A stretch of DNA of 64,000 nt from Andrena cerasifolii (lineage: Eukaryota; Arthropoda; Insecta; Hymenoptera; Andrenidae). The stretch covers positions 5,642,001 through 5,706,000 of the forward strand of contig NC_135123.1 in assembly GCF_050908995.1 (NCBI RefSeq), read 5' to 3'. A program made the position numbers and the translations under genes. The notes beneath the pieces were generated by a model that made no database searches, was not told the DNA's origin, and saw nothing but the letters and a program-made list of their open reading frames with translations. This document shows positions 1 to 10,883 of this stretch, in pieces (positions within the stretch are counted from its first letter, which is position 1; the number at the start of each line of letters is the position of its first letter).

Positions 1-2620
1 TTGGGAATTTCCACAACTGAGTATCTGCGAATATGTTTAGGCACACACGTTTTTAATTATACGCATATCGTTGCAAGAAGTCATTACTATGTATATATTT
101 CATGGACAAGGAACTAGGTATATTTCAAAGTTTGCACTTCTCTCTTTTGTCTATGCTCGTTAGTGTGTAAAACCGATGATGTAATAATATTATCATATGG
201 ATGCCTTATTCAAGAAATATTTACTACGATCGCTGCATTTCAAGCAAACTGTTTTGAATAGATATTACGCATCACGGTATAGATCCGTTAGTGTCGGTAA
301 AACAAGTTCCGATTAAAATATTTTCATTGGGATTAACTGGGAAACAAATCTATCTTCGTTACCTTAGACTTTAGATGAAATAAAATACGTGACAGGTACT
401 CGAAATATACATACGGCAAACAAACATGGAACTTGCGGTTCGTGCAACATTATTTGCTCATATCTTTGTGTTAATAATCCGGTCGACGAAATTCTCTTTG
501 GTCTCGCTTGGGTCGCATTGTATTGTCGTCTGCGTTCCGCGGTGCGTTATCGCTTTTAGAATCACTGTAATGGATTTACTTATTTCCGAGCCCAACTCTT
601 CTTCGTCATGCTATGAGTTTAAGCAGGATCTTAGGTAGGAAACTAGAGAGACGGTTGGGTTAACGTTACAGCCCGTACGGGTTTCATTAGTTTCTTAACA
701 GAGTCAATTAATGTACATATTTAAACACGCGACGTACTTGCGAAATATCACTTGGCTCTGCTTCGAATACGGTACCTTCTTCGGCCGACGACATGCTGTA
801 AATTGACTAGTGTTATTGTGTGAGAAGAAATGACTCATTTAAGGCTATGGTTACAGTGGGCGCGTTTCTGCCCGAACTGAGCATCGCGCGAACATTTGTT
901 TTTCAGAAATACGTGGCAGTACTAGGTATTTTTACTCGTATATGCCGATAACCGAAATAGATTCATCGATGTACTTTTCCATTATCCGGACCCTACTGCC
1001 ATTCCTAAATTAATGGGTGGAGAGTTGCAAAAATTTAAAAGTAAATGGAAAAAAATTATTTATTCATTCTTCGATTGGTTTAGGTTTAGATCAGCGATAT
1101 TTGTTGAACAAACCAAGCAATTTCTCTATATTTTAAGCGGTATAGAAACATAGGTATATTTGCAAAGTGTGCAATTTTCCTGACTGCATTTCGCCAGAAG
1201 GACTTGCCATTACATTCTTAGCTATGTTCACACATTATTTTCCTTTTAATATATGTTTGTATTTTAAAAATACGAAGTATTTTATTTTGTACTTTAAGAA
1301 GTGTGAAGTAAGTATTGCTGAAATACATTAAAGAATTAAATAAGAAATTAAATAAGAATGAAATAATAAAATAATACAATTATTTATTATTCAAATTATT
1401 TGTTTGACAGCTGCATCAGATCTGTGTATAGTGTGAGGTTAGACATTGTACATGTGTATGTAATGTGGCGTGTAGATATTGTAGATGTAATTGTTGTGCA
1501 CCAGTGGCGCACTCAGGATTTAATCTTGGGGGGAGCCGAGTTAAGCGGATAAAAATATTTTTAATCCAAATTCAATAAAATTCATGAGGTGATTATAAAA
1601 ATTTATTTAACCCTACCAGCGATTGGCGTATACCAAAATGACTCGTTTTTTAAAAGAAAAAGTCATTTAAGAAAAGACATGCACTTTTTTATATTTTTCT
1701 GCTTTATTTAACTCGCATTCTTTTCCTTTTTTTATGCAAACGACAAAATCTTTATTTTCACTGTCAGTATCTGATGACTCATTTCTGCTTCCGTTGTCCG
1801 ATTGTGGATATTCTTTTTCACAGTTTAATCGCTAACATGAAAAAGTACAGGAAGAATGCAATAATTGAGCAAACATAGTATACAAGTATTGTTTAGCATT
1901 TTTTGTACAAGGTATATGTACTGAAATGTATTTAGTTTTCTAAAGAATTATTTGAAGTATGCGGAAATATTATGAGAACCATTTGAAATAAAAAATTTAC
2001 TTGCGTTCCTTGACGGGTCAAAATGATCCATCTCGGTATATGTAGATTGTAGGTATACTACATATAAATTTTATATGCTTTTCAAGTGGCTCAATGGGAT
2101 TCGAGTCATTATTTGAATTCGAGTAGCTTGAATGTAAGCAAATCGTTAAAAGGTTCGAGCTGCTCAAATCGTTCAAAGATATCAAATTTTTTCAAATTCG
2201 ATTAAATAATAATTAAGCGACTTCGACATTCGAGGACTTGGCTTGGTTCGATTGATTTCACCTGAGTTTAGCTGAACTTTTTTTGTCAACTATTTGAACA
2301 GCTCTGGTATAAATATTTGCACTGTTTGAAAAACGATTGCTATTACTTTATTACTGCAAAAAATTCAGCTGTATACGTAAATCTCAACCGCGAGCCATGT
2401 ATGTGTTTTATGAGCAAATAAAACATGCATAATCCAACATTGGACTATGTAGTATAATTTAAACCATTGTTTTGAGTAATAAACGTTTTTACCATCTAAA
2501 ATGACAGATGGCCTTTTGCACGACTTTGGAATGTAGTTTTACATCTTCATTAATTCATAGTTTCTCATAAATCTTGTTTATCAAGATGAAGGGTACGGTT
2601 CACAAGTATCAAGCTTAAGT
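1..2620. other. AT-rich intergenic DNA, no gene recognised
   Basis: No open frame here has recognisable protein similarity, and no splice-framed exon chain was seen. The stretch is AT-rich. At about 1502 a sequence starting CAGTGGCGCACTCAGG resembles the end of a hAT-type element, but no matching second end was found. At 838 a TTAA followed by GGCTATGG resembles another at 4973 (TTAA then GGCTGCGG); these may be single ends of decayed TTAA-type elements. Confidence 0.5.
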
Positions 2621-2623
2621 AAT

Positions 2624-2912
2624 GGCCAACCAGCGGCCGTAGCCGTGATGGAGACACCGGTTCTCGTTAGATCACCGAAGGAAGTTAAGCATCACGAGGC
2701 CGGGTACTGCGGAAAGATGGGTGACCGAAACAACCAAACCAAACAAACCCCACCACCTTTTTCTCGCGGTGCGCCGCTGCTGCTGGGACCCCGAAGGAGA
2801 GAGGAGAGGGGGAAAAAAGATAAAAAAAGACGGACTATAGTTCGCGTGGGGCAATATATAAAGCGAAGATATGCTTTGAAACGCCATCCTTGTTTAACGG
2901 GAAAACAAAAAT
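2624..2912 (+). mobile_element. 5S rRNA-derived SINE, copy 1
   Basis: The first ~105 bases follow a eukaryotic 5S rRNA: GCCAAC start, CACCGGTTCTCGTTAGATCACCGAA segment (split here by a small insertion), an A-box-like GAAGTTAAGCAT, and a C-box-like end reading AAGATGGGTGACCG. After this the sequence leaves 5S and continues into a tail shared with a second copy near 8.2 kb (GGGACCCGAAGGAGAGAGGA, then AAACGCCATCC and an A-rich end). A 5S head joined to a common unrelated tail in two dispersed copies is the structure of a 5S-derived (SINE3-type) SINE rather than a 5S gene. This copy has about 40 extra bases after the 5S part. ACAAGTAT occurs on both sides and may be the target duplication. Confidence 0.75.
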
Positions 2913-2919
2913 AAACAAG

Positions 2920-5540
2920 TATAATAGCCAGTGACAAAGAGCTAAGAGTTGAAATTAAAGCGGTAAAATAGCTATTTCCTGGAGAGTAGGAATTGTCAGT
3001 TGATGAAAAAATGTAAAAAAAAATTCAATTGTTTCGGAAAAAGGGTGGAAAAAATTACCGAATATTATACGATTTTGTAAAGGCGCAGTTTGAAAAAAAT
3101 GGAGCAGAGTTGAATAAAACAAGGGAGAGAATTCTGCTGTCATAAATACACAGCACAACGGAAATACATAATACAGTAGGTACTGCTTGCACACAGGGTC
3201 GGCGGAGCAATTTTTTCCCGAGTGTGGATTTGGGGCAGTGCAAAATTAAAAGATAAAATTTTAGCAGCCTCAAACCCAGTGGTACGCGAACACAAAATAA
3301 AAAATAGTAAAATGCCTTCCAAATTCCCGAATGTGGAATTGTACACACAGCAAAATCTCAAGTGTGAAATATTCCACGCAACTCACGCCGGCCCTGCCTG
3401 CACAAGTGATACGTTTCGTGATTGCGAATGATAATCCGCTATCCCCACAAACTGCCCGGTCCCGAGCCAGTTTCAATCGCGGAGATAGTACTGTATAATA
3501 CCTTTATGCTCTTTGCTGCAGTATGTGCAGTATGTATACCAAATATGTTGAATCAAAATGGACCGGTATCACAACAAAATCAATTAGCAACAGTTTTTCG
3601 GAAAGAATTTTGAAAACATTCTTCTTAGCGCAAAATAAGATTTTCGACCCTTATTTTTAATGCAATTTCTTGCCTTCTTCGAAGCTCATATACCTACCTT
3701 TGTACTCTACAGTATCTTTCTATCAATTTGTAATGAACACACTGTATACTGTTTTTGCATTTTTTCTTCACACGTGCATGGTTCGAAAATTGTACGTATG
3801 TATAATAAATAGACGTGTCGAAATGGGGTTAAGAGGTTTGAATTTAAGAATACGTTTGCCATGAATGCATGTACATATCTATAATCTGTATACATATATA
3901 CATAAAGTTTAGGCTCGTAGTTATAGCTGGCATGTAAAGCAGGTTTTTTTATGATAAATATAAGTTGTAAATAGGATATTCAAATTGATGTATTCTTTGT
4001 AAGAAGATGTAAGAAGTGTGAAAATATCTGTAGGCATATTTTAGCCGTGGGTACATTGAAAACACGACTCATGATATACGATTGCCTGTATCGTAAAAAG
4101 GTACGTGTCCATCTGAGAGAACTCGCGACATCTACTCTCGAGTAGGTATGTATGTGTCCATTTGAGGATATACTGCCCGACGCTATTTTTTGCCGAGTAT
4201 ATGATTATGTACACGTGTAATTATGTAACAAGTAAAACAAAAATTATAACAGTAAAATTATAATAAATACGAAAGAAATGGAGCAGTATCCGAAATAGGG
4301 TTTATTTCGAGTTGCAAAACGGCGTGGGTTATAATGTCTCTGGTAGTTATGTGAAACAGACCAATATATATTTTTTTCAATTTATGTGCCAATTGTAAGA
4401 ATATGAAACACAAATTGTTGGAAAATTACAAAAAGAATCTCGAGAATGCGGACGCGGCTGCGGTTGTCTCTGGACTGTCCTCCTGAACCATCCAGGGTAC
4501 CTTCCCCACCCTGGGCCCAGTGTCTTCGATGATCTATCAGCGCAACAATTGCCAGACGGCCCTCGTGGACATATCTCTCCAGCTTCATATTTTAAAACAG
4601 TCCGAACTTGTGAGATTTTCACCAAAAAATCGCGTTTTATTTGTTTAAAAACAGTGGTTAAAATTGACAATTTGGTTAAATCTTGCGATTCATATTCTGA
4701 GGAATATTATAAACTACAAGTGCGCAAAATTTGAAGTTGATTGGTCAAATAGTTTTTGAGTTATCCCCGGCGCCAATTTTGGAAACGTGGTTTCGAGAAA
4801 AATGCGTTTTAGGTATACTCGGCGTTCGGAGGCGCGCTGACTCACCAGGCTATAGTATCGATACGGAGTTTAATCTCGGCCTATAACTTTGAGAATATAT
4901 TTTTGAAACGTTTTAGAAGCGGTTTATGGATTCTTTTCAATGTTTCGGTTGATTTATACAGTGTGCTCCCTTTAAGGCTGCGGTCGCATGAGCGTTTTGT
5001 CGACGTCCGTCACAATTCTAGAAAGTGGTCTCAATAAAACTCAGACAAATAACAGTAACTGTGGTCGTTTTTTAAAGCTAGATCTGGACTGTTTACAGTC
5101 TGGAGGCGAACGACGAACTGAGCCTTTCCGCAGGCTTCAGGACAAGCAGAGCCCGGCTTGTTTACAATTCGTGACCCAGGCGGGTGGGCCGAACTCGTGC
5201 ACGCCGCCATTTATCCAGTACGCCTGGCAACACTGCGCGGTTGTGTATCGGAAGACTGGGTCACCCAGCCTGGGTGTTTATACAAAAGTTTTTCTCGAAT
5301 TCTCGCTATCACCTTGGATTTTTAAATGTGCAAACGAAAGTGAAACTGTTCGAGAACGAAGTCAAAGTCTTCTCCTTAACGATATTATCAATAATATCCA
5401 TTTATCAGTAATATTTTGATATTATCGATATTTATCGATAACGGTATCCGTAACTATTAACCGTATTGCTGCATCCCTCGTGCAAATAGGGAGGGAAATA
5501 GATGTTCATTAATTACTATCGTGATAGATCGATATCTCTA
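2920..5540. other. Intergenic DNA with transposon relics
   Basis: No exon was recognised. Around 4735-4815 the sequence (TTGGTCAAATAGTTTTTGAG, then a GAGAAAAATGCGTTTT block) matches internal parts of the TTAA-flanked elements seen later, so 4.3-4.98 kb is probably a decayed copy of one of those. TTAA followed by GGCTGCGGTCGCATGAGCG at 4973 may be its end or the start of another element. A short inverted repeat built on TGACCCAGGCGGG lies at 5170-5275. Confidence 0.4.
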
Positions 5541-5542
5541 TA

Positions 5543-5694
5543 ATTCCATCCAAGAGTAGACTCGTTCCGCGCAGGGATATACTGTTTGTTGATTGGTGGG
5601 GAACCGCTACGACCAATCGCGCGTGTCAGATCCGTCGGAGCTGCGCAGGTCTGTCGCAAATCGGTAGGGGCGTAGGTCTACTCTTAGGTGGAAT
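5543..5694. mobile_element. Short inverted-repeat element (MITE), related to the one at 28.6 kb
   Basis: The ends are inverted copies: ATTCCATCCAAGAGTAGAC on the left and its near complement GTCTACTCTTAGGTGGAAT on the right. The middle (GCAGGGATATACTGTTTGTTG, CTACGACCAATCGCG, GTCAGATCCGTCGGAGCTGC, CGCAAATCGGTAGG) is the reverse complement of the middle of the element at 28617-28809, so the two are relatives in opposite orientation with diverged tips. It is flanked by TATA and TCTA, compatible with TA insertion. Confidence 0.65.
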
Positions 5695-5699
5695 TCTAT

Positions 5700-6535
5700 C
5701 TAGTCAGAAAAAATATGAAATATACAGAGTAGTACCAAACTGGTAGTACACCCCCAAAAGGGACGATTCTTCGGGTGGGAATGAATCTCAAATGTAAAAA
5801 ATTAAAGTCTAATTTTGTAAAAAAATTGATTTTGAACAGATAATTAATTCTTATTTGTTAGTCAGATCGAAATCAATCTTTTCGTAAAGGAATGTTGATG
5901 CTTCATGAGAGTTATGCCACTTCCAGTTGTACCCGAGTAATCCCCCCAAAACCAAAATTTTATATCTCAGTTCTCGAGATACTACGTGACGAATTCAGTT
6001 ACACCTTATACATATGTAAATGCACGGTATATATAGATTGTCATGTCACTCAAATTGCACATTCTACATCAGACTAGGTGTACGGTGGTTCAGCGAAACT
6101 TCTTGCTTGTAAAATGAATTCGAAGTACGTATCGCGCCTTCCTACAACACATCTATTCGAAAGAAGTTGTAAACACTTGTGACAAATAACACGCGTATAA
6201 ACATAATTTGCGAATATTCCGAAATCGAGGAGAATAAGTGAAAACGCTAATGGAGAAGCTGTTAGCATGAAATTGTATAAAACGTACCAACAGCTGATAA
6301 AGAAAATTTAAACTGAAGATTAACAATCGGGATTAACGTTTAATTTAAGTTGCTTGTGAACTGTGTATGATTAAATTATTTCAATACGAATTTAATATGT
6401 TGTGGTAATCGGAAAAGTCTTGCAAGTGGGCCCGTGGCTTCCATTTTGAGTATATCAGTTAGATTATTGGTAGGCTTAAGAAAGGAAGGATGCGATAGAC
6501 GATAATGAGTGTCGCAAACATTGTTCATTCCTCAG
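5700..6535. other. Upstream region or first intron of the FPPS gene
   Basis: No coding frame was identified. The interval ends in a good splice acceptor (pyrimidine-rich TTGTTCATTCCTCAG) at 6535, just before the first recognised FPPS exon. The missing FPPS first exon may lie in or upstream of this stretch; I could not place it. Confidence 0.4.
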
Positions 6536-6704
6536 ATCGACGAGTTCGGGTGCACGAACCTTACATTCCGCCAGTCAGCCCCAGATCGTAACGACCAAAG
6601 ATGAAACTCGTGAACTGATGGCGGTGTGGCCCGATATCGTTCGGGATCTCACGGATGCTGGGCGCCATCTTGACATTCCAGATGTTACTAAATGGATAGC
6701 AAAG
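6536..6704 (+). CDS. Fpps: FPPS exon (N-terminal part)
   Basis: Translates as TSSGARTLHSASQPQIVTTK, then DETRELMAVWPDIVRDL and ending DVTKWIAK. This matches the FPPS N-terminal helix region (MAVFPDIVRDL, then a V-T-K-W segment). The acceptor CAG is at 6533-6535 and the donor GTACAT at 6705. The exon opens with the last base of a codon, so an upstream coding exon is expected. The first in-frame ATG is at 6618, which would give a shortened protein if used. Confidence 0.9.
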
Positions 6705-9700
6705 GTACATTTTACTGCGAATTGAAAATTCTGAAATAACACGTTCGGTGGGCGCACACAGCCTGCGCGGGAAACGCCGATGTGCGTTCAGCGAATGTGT
6801 TTAACAGATATGGCTGAGGGATTTCCGCACGTGGTGTACGCTAAACGTTTGGTATTGCGGACTTAAAGGGCTCGAGACCTTATACGTGCAGTGTAGGCAG
6901 GGGACATACTTTTCGACCAGACTTAATTACTTCTAGGAAACTATATTTTTTTTTACGAGTTTTTGTGTGCAATAATTATAGTCTTGCGCAATGCGCGCAC
7001 GTAAGTTTAGTGGTCGCAGTTGGAGAATATTTATTCAGGTCACGGTCAGAAGAAAAGCAATTGCATCGCTACAACCACGTTTAATACTAATGCTCCATCT
7101 TATTTGTTTATTATTATTTGAAGAGATATTCAACTACTCATCCAGTCGGGACACGTGCACTTGACGAATATTCAAAACAGATTTTTTACTTTTTTATTTT
7201 ACGAGATCGGTAAATATTCTTAAGTGGGGAGTAGGCTTTTAAATATAAATCACTTGGGATGCACCACATAAATATAGATTTGTAGGTTTATTGTTTATTA
7301 TTTTACGAGATCCGTAAATATTCTTAAGTGGGGAGTAGGCTTTTAAATATAAATCACTTGGGATGCACCACATAAATATAGATTTGTGGGTTTATTGTTT
7401 ATTTTGTTATGTCTATGGAACGCATGTGCCGCTGGACAAATAAATAAATAATAATAATAATAATAATAAGGGGATTATTTATAACAAAATGACAAATAAC
7501 AAATGTACGTTGTTCTCCATCGTAAGGTACTGCAATATAATGTTCCTGGAGGGAAAAAGAGTAGAGCGTTGGCAGTTGTTCACGCATTCAAGACAATAGC
7601 CCCGCGTGAACAATTAACGGAAGAGAATCTTCGATTGGCGCGAATTCTAGGCTGGTGTTCAGAATTGGTATGTAACTATTTTATTATGTTTTATGCTACT
7701 AATGATATTAATAAATGTTCGATTCGTGGAGTTCAACTAAGTTGATACATCATACATTTATACTAAATATATGTAGAATTCTCTAGAAAGTATTGTACGA
7801 ATTTTACAAGCACTAATGCTGGCACAGCACTGATCATTGGCACTCCTGATTGAAAATTCAAATATTAAGAAGTACAAGCTTAGAAAGTACTTTTTTTTTA
7901 CAATTTCTTATTTTTCTTTCACTACAACACTGCAAAGCCCAGTAGTTGAACTACACACTTTACATCTGGCAACACCGCAAAGCGGGACAAAGGGCTGAGG
8001 CGTTATTTTCAAATTTTATAGATTTACTAAGTATTGTTGGTATTTAATAGTGAATGAAATAGTCTGTTTAAACACTTAAAACTTCGTTTTTAATACATAC
8101 GTTTTTCTATATAACCTCAAACTGTAGGGTGCCAGTGATTGTACTTTTATGCCTATTTTTGCTTTCATTGAATATTATTAAAATAAAAGACTACCAGCGG
8201 CCGTAGCCGTGATGGAAAACACCGGTTCTCGTTAGATCACCGAAGTTAAGCATTACGGGGCGGTGTACTGGGGAAAGATGGGAGACCACCTTTCTCCCGG
8301 TGCGCTGCTGCTGCTGCTGGGACCCGAAGGAGAGAGGAGGGGGAAAAATGGGACTTACAGTTCGTTGGGCAATATAAGCAAAAATAAGCTTGAAACGCCA
8401 TCCTGTTTAAAACACAGGAAAACAATAAAAAACATCGGCTCTGTTACATATTTCATTAATCCAAAGAGTGAAAAATCTATTCTGTACATTTTTACGTATA
8501 CATGTTTACAGCTGCAAGCATTCTTCCTGGTAATCGATGATATTGAAGATGGGTCGCTAACACGGCGTAATCAGCAATGCTGGTATTTACATAACGATAT
8601 TGGATTGGCAGCAATTAATGACGGTATACTTTTGGAATCGGCTATATACCAACTCCTCAGGACACATTTTAAATCGAAAGATTGTTATACAGGCCTTTTG
8701 GAATTATTTTTAAATGCAAGTAACACTTACGCTACATCTAAGTAGAATGTGGGCTGGAAATTATTGAGTGACTAACATAAGTCGAAATTCTTGAATAATT
8801 ATTCGACGGGTCGCTTGGTGTTAAAAAAAATACCATTTGTGAAATATCTTGCTGTGAATTCTTAACTCTAAATAAAAGAAATTTCAATCGAAATTTCGAC
8901 AATTTTCAACCCTTCCGGCGTAATTTGTTTGCACCGGAGATAGTTCGCGCACTTTGGTATATATGTGGTAAACTTGATCGTAATGATATAATATTAATTG
9001 CAGGTCACATTAAAAACAACCATGGGCCAATGTCTAGATTTGTTATCGACAAATCATGGGAAAAAGCCAAATTTAGATCTTTTCACAATGGACCGATATA
9101 ACTCTATCGTAAAATACAAAACCGCATATTATACATTTGTACAGCCAGTAAGCGCAGCCATGCATTTGGTAAGTTGAATATCCGCGCTGGTATCGCAATT
9201 CGGTTTACTTCAATTAAGATTTGTAAAGAAGATTTATATTTCTTCGATTCCGCTTGCGTAATATTAATCTTTTATCGGCCGGCCTTTCTTACAGGCTGGC
9301 ATAAAAGATCCAGAAATGTATAGACAGGCGAAAACCATTCTATTAGAAATGGGTCACTTTTTCCAAGTACAAGATGACTATTTAGATTGTTATGGCGATC
9401 CAGAAACTATTGGAAAGATTGGCACAGACATAGAGGCAGGGAAATGTTCGTGGCTCGTTGTTGTCGCTTTGCAACGCGTTACGCAACAGCAAAGGAAGAT
9501 CTTGGAGGTAAACAAACCTTCAATAAAATCACGTATTTGCCTATTCAGTAACAATGTACGCGGGTCGAATAATTTTAAAAACACACACAGGAATGTTACG
9601 GAGAGTCAGACCCGGAAAAGGTAAGGCGTGTGAAGCAGCTTTACAACGAGCTGGGCTTACCAAATACTTATTCCGTTTACGAAGAAGAAACGTACAATTT

Positions 9701-9791
9701 GTTAAACACGCACATACAACAAATATCGCGTGGGCTTCCACACGAAATCTTCTTAAAATTACTAGCGAAGACGTATCGCAGGGTGGCTTAA
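6536..9791 (+). CDS. Fpps: Farnesyl diphosphate synthase gene (six exons, first exon missing)
   Basis: Exons at 6536-6704, 7527-7667, 8512-8715, 9004-9168, 9295-9507 and 9591-9791 join in one frame to about 363 residues. All internal junctions are phase 0. The product condenses dimethylallyl and geranyl diphosphate with isopentenyl diphosphate to give C15 farnesyl diphosphate (mevalonate pathway; in insects feeding juvenile hormone, prenylation and dolichol). Visible family marks: GGKKSR substrate-binding segment; first aspartate-rich motif DDIED preceded by the FF pair that limits chain length in animal FPPS; RR three residues after it; KTTMGQ; KYKTAYY; second aspartate motif DDYLD; GTDIEAGKCSW; and a basic C-terminus. 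It is close to family length (about 350-400), lacking only a short N-terminus. The first recognised exon starts mid-codon after a splice acceptor. Two intron oddities are noted: a GC donor at 8716 and a SINE just before exon 8512. It is convergent with the NOL8-like gene. Confidence 0.93.
7194..7400. repeat. Tandem duplication of a 104-bp unit in an FPPS intron
   Basis: Two nearly identical copies; ACGAGATC at 7201 recurs at 7305, and both carry the block CTTAAGTGGGGAGTAGGC. Only a few bases differ between copies, so the duplication is recent or maintained. Confidence 0.85.
7438..7471. repeat. TAAA/TAA microsatellite
   Basis: Short run of TAAATAAATAAT followed by about eight TAA units, inside an FPPS intron. 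It may be the tail of a decayed retroposon, but no body was recognised. Confidence 0.7.
7527..7667 (+). CDS. Fpps: FPPS exon with GGKK motif
   Basis: Forty-seven codons starting VLQYNVPGGKKSRAL and ending RILGWCSEL. GGKKSR is the conserved isopentenyl diphosphate binding loop. It is bounded by AAG acceptor (7526) and GTATGT donor (7668), phase 0 on both sides. The open frame appears to start at 7503, but the 24 bases before the acceptor are intronic. Confidence 0.93.
8190..8435 (+). mobile_element. 5S rRNA-derived SINE, copy 2, in an FPPS intron
   Basis: Same structure as the copy at 2.6 kb but without the insertions. The 5S head has ACACCGGTTCTCGTTAGATC, ACCGAAGTTAAGCATTACG and AAGATGGGAGACCACC. 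It continues into the shared tail with a CTG repeat, GGGACCCGAAGGAGAGAGGA, AAACGCCATCC and an A-rich end. It lies in the sense orientation about 75 bases upstream of the exon encoding the DDIED motif. Confidence 0.78.
8512..8715 (+). CDS. Fpps: FPPS exon with first aspartate-rich motif
   Basis: Sixty-eight codons from LQAFFLVIDDIEDGSLTRR to LLELFLN. DDIED (8536-8550) is the first Asp-rich motif that binds Mg-diphosphate; the FF at -5/-4 is typical of farnesyl-length synthases. The acceptor is TTTACAG (8505-8511). The exon must end at AAT (8713-8715) to keep the family sequence with the next exon, so the donor is GCAAGT, a GC-type 5' splice site. Confidence 0.9.
9004..9168 (+). CDS. Fpps: FPPS exon with KTTMGQ
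   Basis: Fifty-five codons, VTLKTTMGQCLDLLS to FVQPVSAAMHL. The K-T and Q residues and the KYKTAYY segment are active-site parts in the family. Acceptor TTGCAG at 8998-9003, donor GTAAGT at 9169. It lies in no long open frame of its own with a Met, so it is easily missed. Confidence 0.92.
9295..9507 (+). CDS. Fpps: FPPS exon with second aspartate-rich motif
   Basis: Seventy-one codons, AGIKDPEMYRQAKTILLEMG to QQRKILE. DDYLD (9373-9387) is the second Asp-rich motif, followed by GTDIEAGKCSW, a conserved lysine-containing block. Acceptor CTTACAG (9288-9294), donor GTAAAC (9508). Confidence 0.94.
9591..9791 (+). CDS. Fpps: FPPS last exon
   Basis: Sixty-six codons plus TAA: begins ECYGESDPEKVRRVKQLYNE, ends HEIFLKLLAKTYRRVA. 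This matches the family C-terminus (YG-x-x-DPEKV...LYxEL...YEE). Acceptor ACACAG (9585-9590). Possible AATAAA polyadenylation signals lie downstream at 10124 and 10548. Confidence 0.92.
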   Translation, partial: ECYGESDPEKVRRVKQLYNELGLPNTYSVYEEETYNLLNTHIQQISRGLPHEIFLKLLAKTYRRVA

Positions 9792-10728
9792 AAATGTTAG
9801 CTACAGGTTACACACAGTAGACTAATTTACTACTAATCTAGGAAAGGATATACATAAAATGTGCTTCTTCCATTCTGTGGCTTTGGTTGAAACGAAAGTA
9901 GGAACCAGCAGCGATTACATTTTATTTTTATCAAATGTGAACTTGTCGCGTAACATTGTTAAATTCGAAACGCAAGAAAGACAATAATGGGTTATAACCG
10001 GGAATGGAAACTCTGACAGAAATAACTGTCTCAAATTGTTATATACTAGGGTTTTGGGAAAACAGGTGCGATAAACTAAAGTGATTTCACAACCGTAACT
10101 ACTACGAACGGAAATTGTTCTGGAATAAATTGGTTCTGGTTCTAATATCTGGTTCTAATTTTATATCACTTCTTCAATCTGTTTCATCGGTTTAGTACGA
10201 AAAGAAACTGTTGAATGTGTGTAGCACGTGTGCGTTGTGTGGAGTACAGTATATAAGTGGTAATTTATATGAAACTGTTGCCTGTAGTTGCTTCCTCCGA
10301 TAGTAGTTGAAACACCTTGTTGATTCCACTGAAGTATTTTCCACAGTTTGCTTCTGTAAGGAAATGATGGTAGGCCAGATAAAAGAACCAATATCCGAGC
10401 TTCAGTCGATTCTCTCTGACAGCTATTCCCAATAACGATTTTTCTGAAGCTGTTTCAAGAATCGAAGTCGATTCATTTTAAAATCCCGGTCTCAAGTCAT
10501 AACGGTAGTTAAATAATTCATGCACAACGGCAGAGGTAACGTTAGTCAATAAAGTGATAAATGATATTCCATATTCAGCGAGTAAGATATTTTATATTTT
10601 ATATAGCAGACATATATTGTATTCATTTTCATACGAAATTTAATATCTACCATACAAAGACATGTGTATGAATTCAATTTACATGTTTATATTTTTGAAA
10701 GATTAATCAGAACAGTTGAATAAATCTT
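9792..10728. promoter_or_regulatory. Intergenic spacer with the 3' ends of two convergent genes
   Basis: Between the FPPS stop (9791) and the NOL8-like stop (10729, other strand). It holds AATAAA on the plus strand at 10124 and 10548, candidate FPPS polyadenylation signals. No further gene was seen. The minus-strand frame across 10161-10391 has no recognisable similarity. Confidence 0.5.
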
Positions 10729-10883
10729 TTAAGAAAATCTCTTTATTTTCTTCTTCCTGCCCCATGGTTCACTATTTCTCACGTTTCTGCGAATTTTCGA
10801 ACGAACAATTTGTTTCAATTCCCGCCTGAGATTTTTAAACTCGTCATCTGGCACAGACTCCTTGGAAAAAAATGTCACTGCCT
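10729..10883 (-). CDS. Nol8: NOL8-like last exon
   Basis: EAVTFFSKESVPDDEFKNLR followed by ELKQIVRSKIRRNVRNSEPW and a GRKKKIKRFS tail, then TAA. Acceptor TTTCAG. The basic C-terminus fits nucleolar targeting. Confidence 0.85.

Noticed and set aside
1768..1800. Second hammerhead core (CTGATGA at about 1768)
   Set aside because: No GAAA at stem II distance and no pairing flanks.
2624..2730. Functional 5S rRNA gene
   Set aside because: The 5S part carries indels and lacks its normal 3' end; both copies run into the same foreign tail, as in a SINE.
3055..3476. Overlapping short frames near 3.0-3.5 kb as small genes
   Set aside because: Several frames on both strands overlap in AT-rich DNA, none with similarity or splice support.
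8263..8745. 160-codon frame taken as one protein
   Set aside because: Its first half is the 5S-derived SINE and intron; only 8512-8715 is FPPS exon.
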